Numbered from the stretch's first letter, positions 23,701 to 36,558 are shown. The stretch is 64,000 bases of DNA from Chloromonas sp. AAM2 (GCA_004335635.1 QAXH01005541.1:42369-106368); one strand, 5' to 3'. Notes: a model not told the origin generated them from the sequence alone. A program made the numbers and translations.

Positions 23701-26568
23701 CGCACGGCGGCTTCGGCAACGTCTTCCAAGGCTTGTGGCAAGGGCTGGAAGTGGCGATCAAGGTCAGGCTCGAGTACTAGTTTATACTAGGGCGATGAGT
23801 TTGGAATGGTCGTTGCGGGAACAGTAGCGCTATAGCCACTGTCTCAATTGCATGTTCCGCTTCTCCAAACCTTGCCATCCCACGTCTGACATAGTCTTTT
23901 TGGGCCGGTTCACAGGTGGTGCCTCAACGTGCCGATCACACCGACAGCGTCCGAGAGGCAGTTGAGCTGGCAGTCATGTCAACCATTTCCCATCCCAACA
24001 TTCTCGGAGTTCAGAATTATTGGACGGACGTTCTTGTCGGGTCCGGACCGCTGCAGCCGGGCGAGCGGCGTTCCAATGGCCTGCTGAAACTTGAAAGCGG
24101 TCATGACAAAGACTGTGACACACAAGCGTCACCTGTCGGCGGTCTTTCAAGGCCTTCCAGCTTGAGCAACATCCAGTCTTGCACCCCGTCGAACCTTCGG
24201 GCGCAACCGACCTCGGGCCGTGCCAACGTCGAGGAGCCAAAGCGCAGCTTGGTCATTATCATGGAGTTGTGCGACCAAGGGGTGAGTCTGAAACACTTGC
24301 TGTTACCTGGTGTTGCTGAGTTTGTACACGTAAGCAATGAGTAGATACTGGAGTCCGCCGGCACCACCTATGCATGCAAGGACTGCAAGTCACACGACAG
24401 TGTGCCCCCAAGGCCTACCTGAAAATGCTTGCCACAAGCCACGATAGCCCGTGCTCCACTATGCGTCTCAATGCTGGCCCTCAACACAGTGTATATCAAT
24501 ATATTGATTGAACGCGAACGCTAGCAAGCCATGCGAGAGACAGTGTCGCACAGTAGCCTGTGTATGGTTGCCTGCGCAGTCCTTGGACGATGCCATCCAG
24601 CGGAGTGCCTTCCGCATTCAGGCCCCTTCTGGGTCACGCGGCCCGGCACGCCTCAACATGCTGGCAGTCCTGACCACGCTATTGGAAATCGCCATGGCCC
24701 TGCGCCACATGCACAGTGCACAGGTGTGTGTGTGAAAAGATCGACAGCAAATAGGACATAACTAGCTGCAGGTGGGAAGAGCAACGAACAGAGCTGGGGA
24801 ATGCACTACATCAGAATAGTGTGGTGTGCTAGGATTAGCCGGTGCAGGTAGCACCAGGGGTGCTACCAGTGGACGGTACCATTAGCACCAGCTAGCAACG
24901 TTTTAGCCGGACATTCGCACGGTTAGCACAAATCTCTAGCCACATTGCCAATTCACAGCATACAGAGCCAACATCGTGCTGATACCCACAGGTCACCAAG
25001 GCCAACATAGAAGTTGACGATTGCAGTCAGTAACAGCCGTGACCGTGTGCATTGGCAAACGTGCTAGCAAGTCTGCTAATTCTGTGGCTAGAATCTCTCT
25101 AGCCGGACATTAGCACCCTCAGCACCCTGTGTTAGCATGCTAGAACATTCTAATGTAAGCAGCATGAGGTGCAGTACCAGGTTAGCTTGTTGACCTCCAG
25201 TTAGCATTGGCCCACAGCTGTAACACAGTGGACCTGCACCTGTCTGTTGTTGTGGTGCACGGGCCCAATCCAGCGTCTTATGCAAGCCGTTTAAAAACAG
25301 ATAAGAAAACGACTGGTGCCTTTTGACGTTCACGTCTCATTATGCAATTTGTCTGAGGTTTAATCACTGTTTGCCACTGTTGCATCATTGTGCTTGCCTT
25401 GCGTTGCTGCAGCTTGTCCACTGTGACCTCAAGCCCGGCAACGTCCTGCTGAAGAGCAGCATGAGCGATATCCGCCAGTTCACCACCAAGCTGTGTGACT
25501 TTGGCCTGGTCAAAATCAGGCAGGAGGTAAGCGCAGCACATGCATGGCTTCAGCTCTCAGGGTGATGCGGGCAGCAGACGAAAGGAAACGCTGTTGCTCG
25601 AGGTACTTTGCAGCCGCTGCCGTCTGCCAACCAACTCAGCCAGCTAACTCAGTGAAGCCTACGAATAGCGCTTCAAATAACAGCGAATAGCTCAGAGGCA
25701 CGCGACGCCCCCGAGTGTTACCAGCGATCACATCGGCCCGCCCGCTGCTGCCACCTTGCAAGAACGAGAGAGGGCTGTGCCTCGCGACGTCTTAACCTAA
25801 CCAGACTGCTCCTTTTCTTGCAGGTCACTGACCTAACCGAGGTCATCCGACGTGCCACCTTTACCGGAACCGTGACGCACTCGCCGCCGGAGATGCTACG
25901 CGGCGACCCCAATCCCGCATTCAGTTACGACATCTTTGCCTTCGGCATTATCATGTGGGAGCTCACATCGACTGTTCCGGTAAGTCGCCCGTGCTGTTCG
26001 GTGCTTCCAACAGCTCATAATTAGTTGTTTCTGAAATTTTCCTGTAGGTTTCGGTCATCACAGGTTTCACAGGGTCTCAGTTTTATTGTGCAATGCGTCA
26101 AGTTGACAAGCTGTTCCACTTTGCAGCTGCTGCTTACTGGAGGATGAGGTGGAGACCCACAGGGTTTCTTATCAGCATCTGTTTACTGAAGGTGAATTGA
26201 TCTGGGTGTTTGCTCCTCTCGTCAGGAACCCGCAGGAAGGGAGAAGGGATAAACAAAACGCACTCCCCTCCTGACCCGCAACCACATTCGTGCCGCAGGT
26301 GTATGCGGGCCTGAGCGACCGACAGGTCGCGCAGCAGGTTGTCTACAGTCATCTTCGCCCAGAGTTTCCGAAAGGCTTTGATCCGCAATACAAGGAGCTC
26401 GCATCGAACTGCTGGGCGGCAGACCCTGCACAGAGGCCAACATCGGATCAAGTCGTGCAGCGCGTAGGTGCCATGCTCATGGCCCTGCGGGACAGGGCTG
26501 CTCAGGCAACACAGGCTGCGGCGCAAGATCAATCGGCCGTGCAGCAGGCTCCATCTACCCGCCGTTAG
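17709..26568 (+). CDS. GAF-domain TKL-type serine/threonine protein kinase
   Basis: Nineteen exons join in phase to 1,227 aa: 17709-17936, 18107-18213, 18538-18706, 18878-18949 (tentative), 19042-19238, 19763-19951, 20505-20612, 21086-21156, 21382-21689, 21924-22550, 22695-22821, 22922-23059, 23249-23358, 23580-23762, 23916-24281, 24580-24723, 25413-25526, 25824-25979 and 26299-26568. Residues ~77-320 look like a GAF sensor domain (LEGACWLLADAMACDLV; GLSAFAAVPVNRAGKALGN). A long Ser-rich linker follows. The kinase domain occupies ~850-1210: glycine loop GGFGNVFQG (860-868), VAIK Lys878, EAVEL in helix C, catalytic loop HCDLKPGNV (1051-1059), DFG 1077-1079, SPPEML in place of APE, and an ~80-residue insert before the hinge MELCDQG. 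All catalytic residues remain, but HRD is HCD (non-RD type). GAF plus Raf-like kinases are abundant in volvocalean algae; ligand and pathway are unknown. Confidence 0.85.
20255..20325 (-). repeat. Copy of the TAGCCGGACATT repeat family, inverted, in kinase intron
   Basis: Read on the minus strand this segment has CTAGCCGGACATTAGC and, ~30 bp on, GTTAGCATTCTAGAACATTC. The same pair of motifs in the same order occurs at 25091-25170, 28889-28940 and 34140-34200. Confidence 0.7.
21231..21262 (+). repeat. Three tandem copies of an 11-bp unit in kinase intron
   Basis: Unit ACACCAGAAGG repeated three times in the intron between exons 8 and 9 of the kinase gene. Confidence 0.8.
22886..23248 (+). repeat. 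Duplicated intron 3' ends flanking kinase exons 12 and 13
   Basis: The last 36 bases of two consecutive introns (22886-22921 and 23213-23248) match at 32 of 36 positions, sharing ACTCATCCGTGGTGCTGTCA and ending in CTCGCAG. The exons that follow each start in the same phase with TC and encode Ser-rich linker, which suggests that an acceptor-plus-exon segment was duplicated. Confidence 0.75.
24901..25170 (+). repeat. Two copies of the TAGCCGGACATT repeat in kinase intron 16
   Basis: Copies begin near 24904 (TAGCCGGACATTCGCACGG) and 25101 (TAGCCGGACATTAGCACC); the second continues into GTTAGCATGCTAGAACATTC. They lie in the 689-bp intron between kinase exons 16 and 17, which also holds many short TAGCAC/GCTAGCA motifs. 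Confidence 0.7.
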
Positions 26569-26634
26569 GCTTGGTACGAACACTGTGCTTACCCCAAGAC
26601 CTTTTTATGGCATCGTGCACAAAAAAAAAAGATG

Positions 26635-26652
26635 TTTGCCAGTTCTGGGACA
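26635..26652 (+). repeat. Dispersed repeat motif TTTGCCAGTTCTGGGACA, copy 1
   Basis: This 18-bp core is preceded by a run of ten A residues. Identical cores occur at 31264-31281 and 58875-58892, also after A-rich DNA, and diverged ones occur at ~13060 and ~13183. Confidence 0.75.
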
Positions 26653-28062
26653 GTTTACAAGAATGGCACTGGAACCAGTGTGGCGGCAAAGGGAGGCCCG
26701 TGAGAGCAGGGTTCATGCCAGAGTACAAGGTCTAGGATTAGTCAGGGTGGCAGGGAACTATGACACTGTAGTTACAGCAGGTGACTGAGATACAGGCGTG
26801 AACAGTGGTGCGACATGAACAGTCAATCGATAGCGATCAGGAGATGGCAATTAGAAAGTTCCGACAGTGTCGGCAGTGCGGCGACGACAGTGCATTACGC
26901 GAGGCACATCGTTTGACTGTGTTCAGTCCTGCCAATCCCGTCAAATCCCGTCAAATCCCGTCAGTACACATTTCTGACATCATCCAAGTAGGCCTCTTCT
27001 GGCGCAAATCCCTCCATCCTTGTTAGTCCTTTGGCATGCAATACTGAGATTTTCCGCACCAAATGGACGCGTGGGCTGCTCAGATTGCTAGAGGCCAGAG
27101 TGCAAGGCTACATGCAAGCCAGAGTACAAGCCTAGCAAGAAACCTGTTCAAGGCACATGCAAGCCAGAGCTGCACACCCGTCCCTCAGAATTGAAAAGAA
27201 GCGCCTCATGGTATTTCAACGCGTGGCAGGCGGGCGGTTGTTGCCTGTTGTTTGTTGATTGGACTATACATGGTCTTCATCTGATCTGCCCGAGATAAGT
27301 CAAGAGATTTGGTCACGATGACCGCACACCTTCTGAGTTCGTTTCTCTACCTAATCTATTGTCAGGATCGCACCATCAACCACAAATTTGATTTGTCAGT
27401 CCTGCTTCGCTTGGGCCGGCTAGAACCTTCTTGTTTATGGACAGAAACGGGCTAGCCAATAGGCTGTTGCAAAGTCTTAGCCGTTGAGCAAACAACATCC
27501 TGCTGTACGACTGGATATCAATATGAAGGACGTCAGTTGTTTGTGGTTTGCCGGTGGTTTTGGCCCTTTCACGCTAAATGTGCAGTAGTTTGAACTGGAT
27601 GCAAAGGACACAAATGGACGTGGTTTCCAACGGTTTCTTATCTGATGGTTTGGCGGACTGCACATGTTTCGAGTTTGTGATTGGCTTACAAGTCGGAAAA
27701 TAAAACCTTTCAGCATGCTTACATGTGCCTGGATACAGCCATGCAAAGGATTTGCATACGCATGAAGAAGCAGGCATCCGCTTAGTCTGGCGGCGTGTGC
27801 ATCACCATAACCATAACGAGTGTGTGATATGTACTATGAGCAATAGATGCATGCAATTGAGTACTAACTGGACTGTTGTGCTCGATGACCTCTGAGGGCT
27901 GCACGCAGGCCCTTGATAGGCAGAGGGTGGCAACGCACATGAGGGGGCACGTTCCGTGATGCATCAGGCCAGCTGGTGATACATGATGCATGTGTGATGT
28001 GATGTGGCTGGTGTGTGTCGTGATTAATTAAGCTAAAATTCCTGTGTGCACGTGCTGCTGCA

Positions 28063-28500
28063 CCACCAGTGCTTTCCATTTGGATGTCAATTTCTTCAGG
28101 AGCACAAAGAAGCTGTTTGCATGAATTCCTGAGAGAAAAGGAGGGAATGCAGCACAGGCCCTGATGGGCCGAGGAAATGCGAGGAAAAGCTAAGGAAGCT
28201 ACGCAGCTGCCCCAGCAGCAGTGGCTGTGCCTCTGCCACAAGGGCTGCTTTTGGCGTTTGCAAGCTGCGTTGGTGTTTTCTGCACTTTCCATTTGGACGT
28301 TGGTCTCTGGAGGAGTTGAAGGGAGCTGTTTGCATGGATCCATGCGAATGTATGAATGTTCCCCTGAATGTGGGATGAGTTGAGGGTTGGCAATGGAAGG
28401 GGATGGTGAGAAGGACGCTATGCAGCAGCCTGAGCAGGAGTCACTTTGCTTGGCTTTTGCAAACTGCATTGGCTTTATGAATGTCACCTGACATCCCAGT
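28063..28500 (+). repeat. Imperfect ~215-bp tandem duplication
   Basis: CTTTCCATTTGGA recurs at ~28072 and ~28286, each followed by a Gly/Glu-like purine-rich stret, then GCTGTTTGCATG. Further on, CTTTTGCAA(A/G)CTGC(A/G)TTGG also repeats. The 215-codon minus-strand ORF across it (27864-28511) repeats with the DNA and is not evidence of a gene. Confidence 0.6.
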
Positions 28501-28689
28501 CCAGATACCAATTAACTGTTGAGTTTGAAGGTACACCTTTGCAATTCACCAAGAGCCTCAGAAAGGCTGTGATTGCACCTTAATCCAGCGGTTTGGCATC
28601 CACAAGATCCACAAGATCGTCACTGGTGACAGGTGCTGTTGCACAGGGGCGTGATGGATATATTTCCTGTTTGCTTTTCTTTTCTCACA

Positions 28690-29125
28690 CAACTACTTTC
28701 GTCTGTGCTTCGACTCCAGGCAAAGGATAATCTGTGATCGGATTATACTGACTGTCCAATTTCTTATCAAACACAACTATCTGCGATTTGACACCATGCA
28801 AAGGATAATCTGTGACCAGATGGGTGTGTGATGAAGAGACACCGTTTACGATCAAGTGGGTGAAGTGGGAGGCAGGAAAACTGCGCCCAGCCAGACATTG
28901 GCACGATTAACACCCCTGATAGCATTGTGGAACATTCTGATGTGAACGATGAGGCAGAAGAAGTGCGCTTCTCATGCGCCTGTTTGGCACCATTGGTTGT
29001 ACTCAATAGGTCCATCAACGGTCATGCGAAGGAAGCTGCAACAGTGAGATTGGATGAGTTCTTCTCTTCACACATTATCTTTCAAGGTGCACACGACACT
29101 GTGCCAGGCCACTGTTTTATTTGAG
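28690..29125 (+). repeat. Dispersed ~400-bp repeat element, copy A
   Basis: Shares, in the same order as 34005-34390: TTCGTCTGTGCTTCGACTCC, AGGATAATCTGTGATC, the GCCNGACATT box, GGAACATTCTGATGTGA, GGTCATGCGAAGGAAGCTGC, GTGAGATTGGATGAG and GGTGCACACG. Both copies are diverged and contain no long reading frame. Confidence 0.8.
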
Positions 29126-31263
29126 CTGTTGGTACAGACTACAGAGGGGTCACTCACATGGCGTCACTCTGTATTGTCATATCAACCGCATTTGCTACCT
29201 TTTTCTATCTCTTTTTTCTCAGTTGTCACAGGCCTTCCAGTACTGGCAGAGAGCACACAAGCACTCATCAGGCTGGTCAAGCCCAAGCCCAGGACAGCAA
29301 TGCTGGAGGCATGTGGCAGGAACATTATCAACGTGTGGAGCCGTGTGAGGGGCTCCGTGATGTCGCACTGGGGATGGGTCAGGGTGCAAGAAGGTGTCAC
29401 CGTGGAGGGTGACACCAAGGAAGGATGAAGACGACCCGTTGAAGGATGGGGAGGAGTATGATACTTTGGAGCGTACGGTGAGGCTGATGATGATGAGATG
29501 ATGATGACCCATCAATATCCTGATGTTGATAGAGGCTGCCTGGACTGGGATCCACATGCATGGGAAGATAACAGCAAACCAGCCTTGCGTTTGACCAGTG
29601 AGTGGTCATGCCAATAACAAAGTCCGCCGAACTCTTCCTCTCTCTTCAAGACCAGGTTTGGTCGTTGCTGCTCCACCTTGCTCCACCTTAAAGCTCGCCT
29701 GAGCGCTGGTATGCAAGAGCGAGTGTTCTATCAACAACTTGATAGTTCCAGAGTGTTTGTTTCCTTTGTTCAAAATTCTAATCCTTTCTCACTAACAGGA
29801 GCACACTTCAAGCTTCGCATTTGAATGACCAAAACGCGCTTCAGGCTCTTTGAATGTCAAATGATGGCTACTTGAATGCTCCCTTTGCGTCTGTGTGTAT
29901 GCGTATCAAGGCAATACGTGCTCTGCAACCCACAAGGTCTACTTGTGTTATGTGTCATCTTGCTTCACAGTCTTATCTTAACATATTGTTTCGTGTTCAA
30001 CAGTCTGGTCGCTGCCTCTTTGCAAAAATGCTTGCTGCAAGCTTGCCCATCAGTAAGGCTGTTTGGGCACGTGAATAACGAGCGTTGTGTAGCATCGTGT
30101 AAGCTGTATTGGCAAGAGCCCAACTGAACGTCCCATTGACGCTGAGGCTCATGTCATTCACAAGTTTGGTTGGGCGAGGGAGGGCGTCAGTGGTTGCGCT
30201 TGTGTCAGCGCCATCCAGTGTCACACGCTACACGCCGCGATTACTGTTATCAGGGGTGAGGGGGATCCTGCAAGGCACTCATTTTGGCATGACATGGCAA
30301 CTGTCACGCTGGGGATATCGCTTCGAGTGGTACTAAGCCCAACTGACAGTGGCGTTGTGAGTTGCTAGGCGTCAGCCCATGTAAGCTAATACAGGCACAG
30401 CTTGGCCATCTTGTTCGCTGCGTCTGCAACGAGCGTTGGTCTGGATGACTCGATTGGCATCACTACCCTCCTGGTCTCGAGGTGGTGGGGCATCAGGTGT
30501 GGAGCCCTGTCCACAGGCATACATGGGGGTTGTGCCTCCTGAACTATGCTTACCGGCGTCCACTTTTTCTTCTTTTCTTTCCTTGTTTACCCACCTGGTG
30601 CCGGCCCACCACTTCCAAGACGTGCTGTCATGGTCTCCCCCGCAATACATACAAATTCTGTGTTACACCAGGCTAGATCAGGCAGGCTTACATGATACGC
30701 ATGATGAAAACGTTGTTTCACTGACACCAACACATACTGTTACACCTGACTTAGGCAGCCACCGTCCGGTCAGGATGTCTGCTGGATGTCAGCCCAGCAT
30801 CAAGTGCCCTCTTAAGGCGCTTCGTGTTCCTTCTTGCACTCCTTGATGCATGCGCGTAGTCACTGTGGAAAGCACGACTACTCACGCGGGCAATCCTGAC
30901 CAAAGACTTCCAGCTGTTCTTCCTGGACAACAGGCATTGCAGCTGCGCAGCTTCATTTCGTCGGACAAACTCGACCTCTGGAAAGGGGTCAAACCGGAGA
31001 GGTTTCGACAGGTTTCTATTAAAACGAAGATCAGAAGCGTTTTCTCAGGATTTGAGCACTCGAATCCAGTGGCTTTCCACTCGAATCCAGTGGCTTTTCA
31101 GAGGTCGCTTTCACATGAGCTCTCGATTAGGATTTGAAAAGAGCACTGGAATCCAAAGGTAACGCATAGAATCAATAAATAAGACTACAAAGAATGGAAA
31201 AGACAGCGTCCTCTAGGCCAATAAGAAGAAAAAAGAAAAATAAAATAATAATAAAAAAAGAAG

Positions 31264-31281
31264 TTTGCCAGTTCTGGGACA
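31264..31281 (+). repeat. Dispersed repeat motif TTTGCCAGTTCTGGGACA, copy 2
   Basis: Follows a ~50-bp A-rich tract (31215-31262). The next 200 bp, with CGTGTTGGTACACGGTGTGG near 31442, also resemble the 13,000-13,200 intronic repeat. Confidence 0.75.
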
Positions 31282-33579
31282 ATTAGATAGGTTCGTATGG
31301 TGACTGTTCGTATGTCCTGATGTATTGACTGATGGAACTCTTTTGTGGTGAATACTCGCTACGCTTCTTGCTGGTCGTACTGCGTGTGCGTGTGTGTGTT
31401 CAAAGAGTCTGTGTGTTGGTCCACAACCAAATGAACAGGTCGTGTTGGTACACGGTGTGGTGCCACATCTGGGACAGGCTATTGTGCGTGAACACAAAAG
31501 AAATCGCCCCATGGCGTGTGATCAGTAAGTCCGTTCCATCCGTTGCACACGAAGGCTGACAATATTGGGACTACAGACAACTGTAGAAAGCGAGCCAAGT
31601 ACGACTGCAACTTACATTTTGGAGCAACATTTTGGTCGGCTGATGTGTGTGAGATGCTGAAGGTCTGGTGTTGATTCAATGTTGTGTGAACTGACAACAA
31701 GTAATCTGCATTGGGAGTCGGATACCACACAGTATAAGCACATAAACTACTTCTGTGACATGCCATGGTTCAGAGCGCTGTGGCAGCGGCAACCACCCTT
31801 CTTGGCCGTCACCTCGTCACACTGCCCAGGCACAAAGCTGGCCATGTCGTCTGCTAACTTCGCTGCAGCTTCCGAGGAACCCAACTTTTTGCATTTGTCA
31901 GTTGTTGAATTCAGTTTGCAAACCGCCATAGCCGCTTGCGTTTGAGCATGCGCCCGACGTGCTTGCATCCAGCAACCGTCTTCTCCCATGCAACTCTCAT
32001 CAAATGGCGATCTGGTGGACAGAAACGCATACGGACCCACTACGGCCACTGTGCATGCGTACTTCAAATGCGTCCGGCGAAGCATGCAAAGCATGGATCA
32101 CGTCCATGCGAATGATCCACGTGCGATGGCTTTTTCACTCGTCTTTCCAAATTGGGCTTCACCAGCTTCTGCGAAGCTCGAGGCTGGAGGACTTTGTACC
32201 GAGTTAGGACTGATGGCGTGGCGTCCTGCTTCATCTACGCCGTCGTGCCTGCCACCTCAGCGTCCCCTGCCACGCCCCTGCGCACCGGCGCCTCAGCCAC
32301 GCCCCTGCACACCAACACCTCACCGTCCCCTGCCACGCCACGCCGCCGTCGCACACAGGTTATTGGGACCACCCGCAGCGGCTGCCCGTCACTCAACACA
32401 TTCCACGCTGTCGCATCGATATCGCCACTACTCGACATCCCAACACGTATGGAGGAGGCTGCGTATGCATACAACTCTTATGTGCAGTCGCATGCCAAGT
32501 ATCTTTTGCCAGCACAACTGCACACTGCGGCAAGTAAGAAGGCTGAGTGGGCATTACGTTCAGCATTCCCATAAAGCTGGGGAGTACGCAGCTCCAGCAG
32601 CGCACGGTCTATGAGCAAATGCAATCACCCTAGATTCAGGGAAAACTTACCTAGCCACAGTCGGGGGAGTAGCTCAAGACATCCACGGCAGGATTTCAAG
32701 CAGCGGGCTGGCATGGTGACTTACGTCAGCTGGGCAGAAAGACTAAAGCATCACGCGCAGAGAGATCACACTAAAGCATCTTGTCCATGAAGCGACGAAC
32801 CCAGCGCCCGACACAGGGCGCCTTGCACTTCGCCACACATCGTCTGCAGCGAAACAGTGGGAGAAAAAGATACAGTCATTGTGTTACCACTGAGAGACCA
32901 TGTGCGGTTTGCAAGGGGTTCAAGCATACGTAAGATATGTGTCCAGGGCATTTGGCTCGCAAGGGTCTGTATTTCACCCACCAGCAAACAGCCGTTCACC
33001 ATCACGAATTGTACAAAACGCCTAGGCCTTGCCGCAAGCCCGGGCAGCGACACCAGCTGCCCACATGCCCAGCGCTTTCAAGACAAGGCCACTGCCACCA
33101 TTTGGGCAGACACAAGCATGCCGTTTGAGCGTTGGCAGAGTAGTGTAGGAATATTTCAAAAAGTGACTATCTTAGAAAGTGGGCCGGTGCTGGCGACATG
33201 GCGTTTGCCGGCCGGTTGCAACCGGAGGCCTTTACCATCAAGCAGGTAGATGTCAGGCGCTTTGCGAATGGTATAGTGGTTAGCCCGCTCGGAGGGTCAC
33301 GCAATTCCGCGTTGTGTCGTTATCCGACCAGCGACCAGAAGTTTTCCGACATTGATTTACATATCCCCGTATCTGATGGCGTATTCTGATGGCGCTCAAA
33401 AGCAAGATATCCAAGCCGGCGATGTCGCTAGGCGCCAAGGGTGGCCTGACGGACCCAAAGCACCCAGTTCAGTGCAGTTCTCATGGGGTCCCTCCTGCTC
33501 AGCCTCCCTCTGGCATCTCAACACAGTCTCTCTGGTCCAACACAAAATTGAACAGGGTGTCAAATTGAACACCCTCCTC

Positions 33580-33745
33580 CCCCACGTTCTGCGCACGCCC
33601 TGAAACAAACATGGGCCGCGCGTCTGCCCACTGACTCCCGCCGCATCCAGACCATCTCTCGCCTCCCGCTCTCTGCTATGGGCAGGGTCCTGGCCGCCTC
33701 TGCCTACACCCTCGGCACTTTCCTGTATCCCAAATGCAAACTAAA
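33580..33745 (+). pseudogene. Non-LTR (LINE) retrotransposon coding remnant
   Basis: An open frame reads LKQTWAARLPTDSRRIQ, then ISRLPLSAMGRVLAASAYTL and GTFLYPKC. The pattern 'R...LPLS-x-GR-x-x-A...Y-x-L-x-x-x-LY' is that of the segment just downstream of the reverse-transcriptase core in plant and algal L1/RTE-type LINE ORF2 proteins. No palm motif or endonuclease remains nearby. It is a short decayed fragment. Confidence 0.5.
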
Positions 33746-34004
33746 TGGTGAAAATTATCACGGCACCATCAAGCACAAAGTGACACGTCACAAGCGTTAC
33801 TCTCACTCTGACGGCACTCTGACGACACTTTCACACCTGGTGGCATTGGGTGTCAAATCCAATTTGGTGTCACGTGTTGCAAACCGTAAGGGTTGTTCAA
33901 ATAACCTAAATAACGTAAGGGTTGTTCAAATAATATTGACAGGGTTACAATTGCAGATTGCCTGCACAATTATTACACAATTATTACACAATTATTACAC
34001 AATT

Positions 34005-34390
34005 ATTTTCGTCTATGCTTTGACTCCAAGCCAAGGATATTCTGTGATCAGATGGGCGAATAATGCGGCAGGTTGCCGGCAGTTTGCGATCGATTGGGTA
34101 GAATATAAAGCAGACAAAATGCGCCTAGCCTGGCTAGGACAAACCTAGCCGGACATTTGCACGGCTAACACACCCCACTAGCATTCCGGAACATTCTGAT
34201 GTGAGGAGGCAGAAAAAGTGCGCTTTTCATGATGGATTGGTACTCGATACGTCCATCAGTGGTCATGCGAAGGAAGCTGCAACGGTGAGATTGAATGAGC
34301 TCTGCTCTCTACACACTATCTTTTGAGGTGCACACGGCATCGAGCGAGACCAGCATTTTACTTGAGCAGGAAATGTACTTGTTGGTGCAG
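34005..34390 (+). repeat. Dispersed ~400-bp repeat element, copy B
   Basis: Parallel to 28690-29125: TTCGTCTATGCTTTGACTCC, CTAGCCGGACATTTGCACGG, GGAACATTCTGATGTGAGG, GGTCATGCGAAGGAAGCTGC and GAGGTGCACACGGC appear in the same order. A 12-bp tandem array of ACAATTATTAC units abuts its left end (33966-34007), a possible insertion-site expansion. Confidence 0.8.
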
Positions 34391-36434
34391 AATGGTCTGG
34401 ATTCTTGCGCGTTGTGCGGGAAAGGCTTGATTGAGGAACATAGTAGGGAGTGCCTCAAAACTCCCGTGTGCCTGGGTTGGCCTTAGCAATCATTGGCAAC
34501 AGGGGCCATTGGAGTGTAAATATGATTAAGGTTAAAATTCTACGTGGCCTCCTCACACACGTGGCCTCCCACATGCCACTGGCTGCTCCGAAAGTGGTGT
34601 CACTATGGAGTCGTGTAAGCGCAACCCGTAGCTGGCCTTGTCGTAGCCATTGTACCCCACGCGTTTGCAACAGTCCTAGGCTATTAGGTCAGTCACCTTT
34701 GTCAGGTTAGTATAGCAGGCCCCCGGACCTAGATCTCAACCAGCATCACATATGTCGCCGGCTATTGCGGTCGTGATTGCCACCATAGGGGCTACTAATA
34801 GTGGTTCTAGTCTTTGCAGACTCCAAGGAGGTTCTTCCGACCGAGGCGTGCAAGTGGTGGCTCTTTCAGTTTGTAGCTCGCATGGCTACTGACAGGCTAC
34901 ACACCAGGATTTCAACCAGCCTCACAACCAGCTGAAGCCCGGACTGAAGGCCATGTAAACAACAAAAACAAAAACAAAACTAAAACAACCAGCTGTTTTG
35001 GCGAGGGAAGCGCTCTGCGGGAGCAACCGCCATGCAGGGTATGCAGACTGGAGAAGGAAATATATCTTCAGTGGGGCATGCCAGTGGTACCACTCTCATC
35101 TTGGTCAGTTGTCATTCTGTCAGGGCGGAGTGACGATAGAGCCATCTTGCAACTGTCCGCCGTACCACAAGTAGTTGTAGGGTATGTCTGGCTGCGGCTG
35201 ATTGAGCCTATACTTTGCAATCCTCAAATTGGGAAGCCAGTACTTTGTCGATGCGGCACTCTACGCCGGCTTCCACACACATTCCATCAATCAGGTTGTT
35301 GCAGTACTGAGGCCAGCGGGCTGGGCACTGCGCGGGCAGGAGGTCAGAGCACAGACATACTTTCTCAGTGAACTCTAGTTATACTTTCTCATGCAGTGAA
35401 CTTTGGTTAAGCCTTGAACATAAGCCTGGCTAACTCTGCTTTTGAGCCCAGCTATCTCTAGCTCTTTGGAGGCTCAAAAGCAGGTCAGCACACACTTGGG
35501 TCGGACTTGTACGCAAGCAAAACCACCTCAGCCGTTTATGCTCACCGAAGCCAGCAGAAACGTAACCAAGCTGCGCAAGGATGACTAATCACTAAGCTGC
35601 ACAAGCCACCATCTAGCTTTGCTCACGCGATTCCGCCCGTTGACAGATGTGAAGCACAGGGTGGTGGCAGCCTCTAGCTAGCCTGACACCATCTTACACT
35701 CAAGGTAAGGATTAGTTGCACCTATGAAATACAGTCCCCGGCTGGCCTGACACATACATGTACACAATACATCAGGGGCCATCTATTCTAGATGGCACAA
35801 ATAACTTAATGACGGTGGCAGGCCCTGGCTGGCATGGGAGGCTTACATTAAATTTTCTAACAGGCGTCTCAATGTGCGATTCAATGAGCGCAGCAACTTG
35901 CGGTCCCCTAAATGTATCTATAACTACAAAACTACGTAACTACAAGAGCAGTGACTACGCAACTACTTGACATACCTTGTTAATGCGACAAAATACACCG
36001 TCGAGCTTGTATCCAGATGGGCAAGATGCCGTCCTGCAAGCGGTGGTGGATTTCACACATCAGCGTGTTGCTCAAAAGGCAATGCGTATAACAACTGTGG
36101 TGAGGGACGAACGCCAAAGAAGGAGTATATATATGGCATCACAGAAAGTAACCCCAACTCCAGCTGCAATCATATGATACATCAACGAGGGCAGTGAATG
36201 CCTAAAGAGATTGCTTCATCGTGCTTGCTTATGTAGCCACAAGAAGGGTGCCCTGCACGTATGAGCAAGTCTTGGCACAAAGTAGGCTAGTCCCATATTC
36301 ATTTACCAGCCTTTCACACTTGCTCTCCCTCCTTCTTACATGCACCGTAGTACCGTTCACTTCTCATTTCTTGAATTGACCTGAAACCTAGAACTTACAA
36401 CTTGAATCTCTTGTCCCACTGAGCAGTTCTCTCT

Positions 36435-36556
<122 letters not shown>

Positions 36557-36558
36557 TA

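Noticed and set aside
27864..28511. 215-codon minus-strand ORF, one of the longest in the gap
   Set aside because: It contains a tandem duplication at the DNA level, has no domain, and its composition follows the repeat.
33265..33340. tRNA-like A-box (TGGTATAGTGGTTAGC)
   Set aside because: Reads like a tRNA D-arm, but no matching GGTTCGANTCC B-box or acceptor-stem pairing follows; at most a SINE head.
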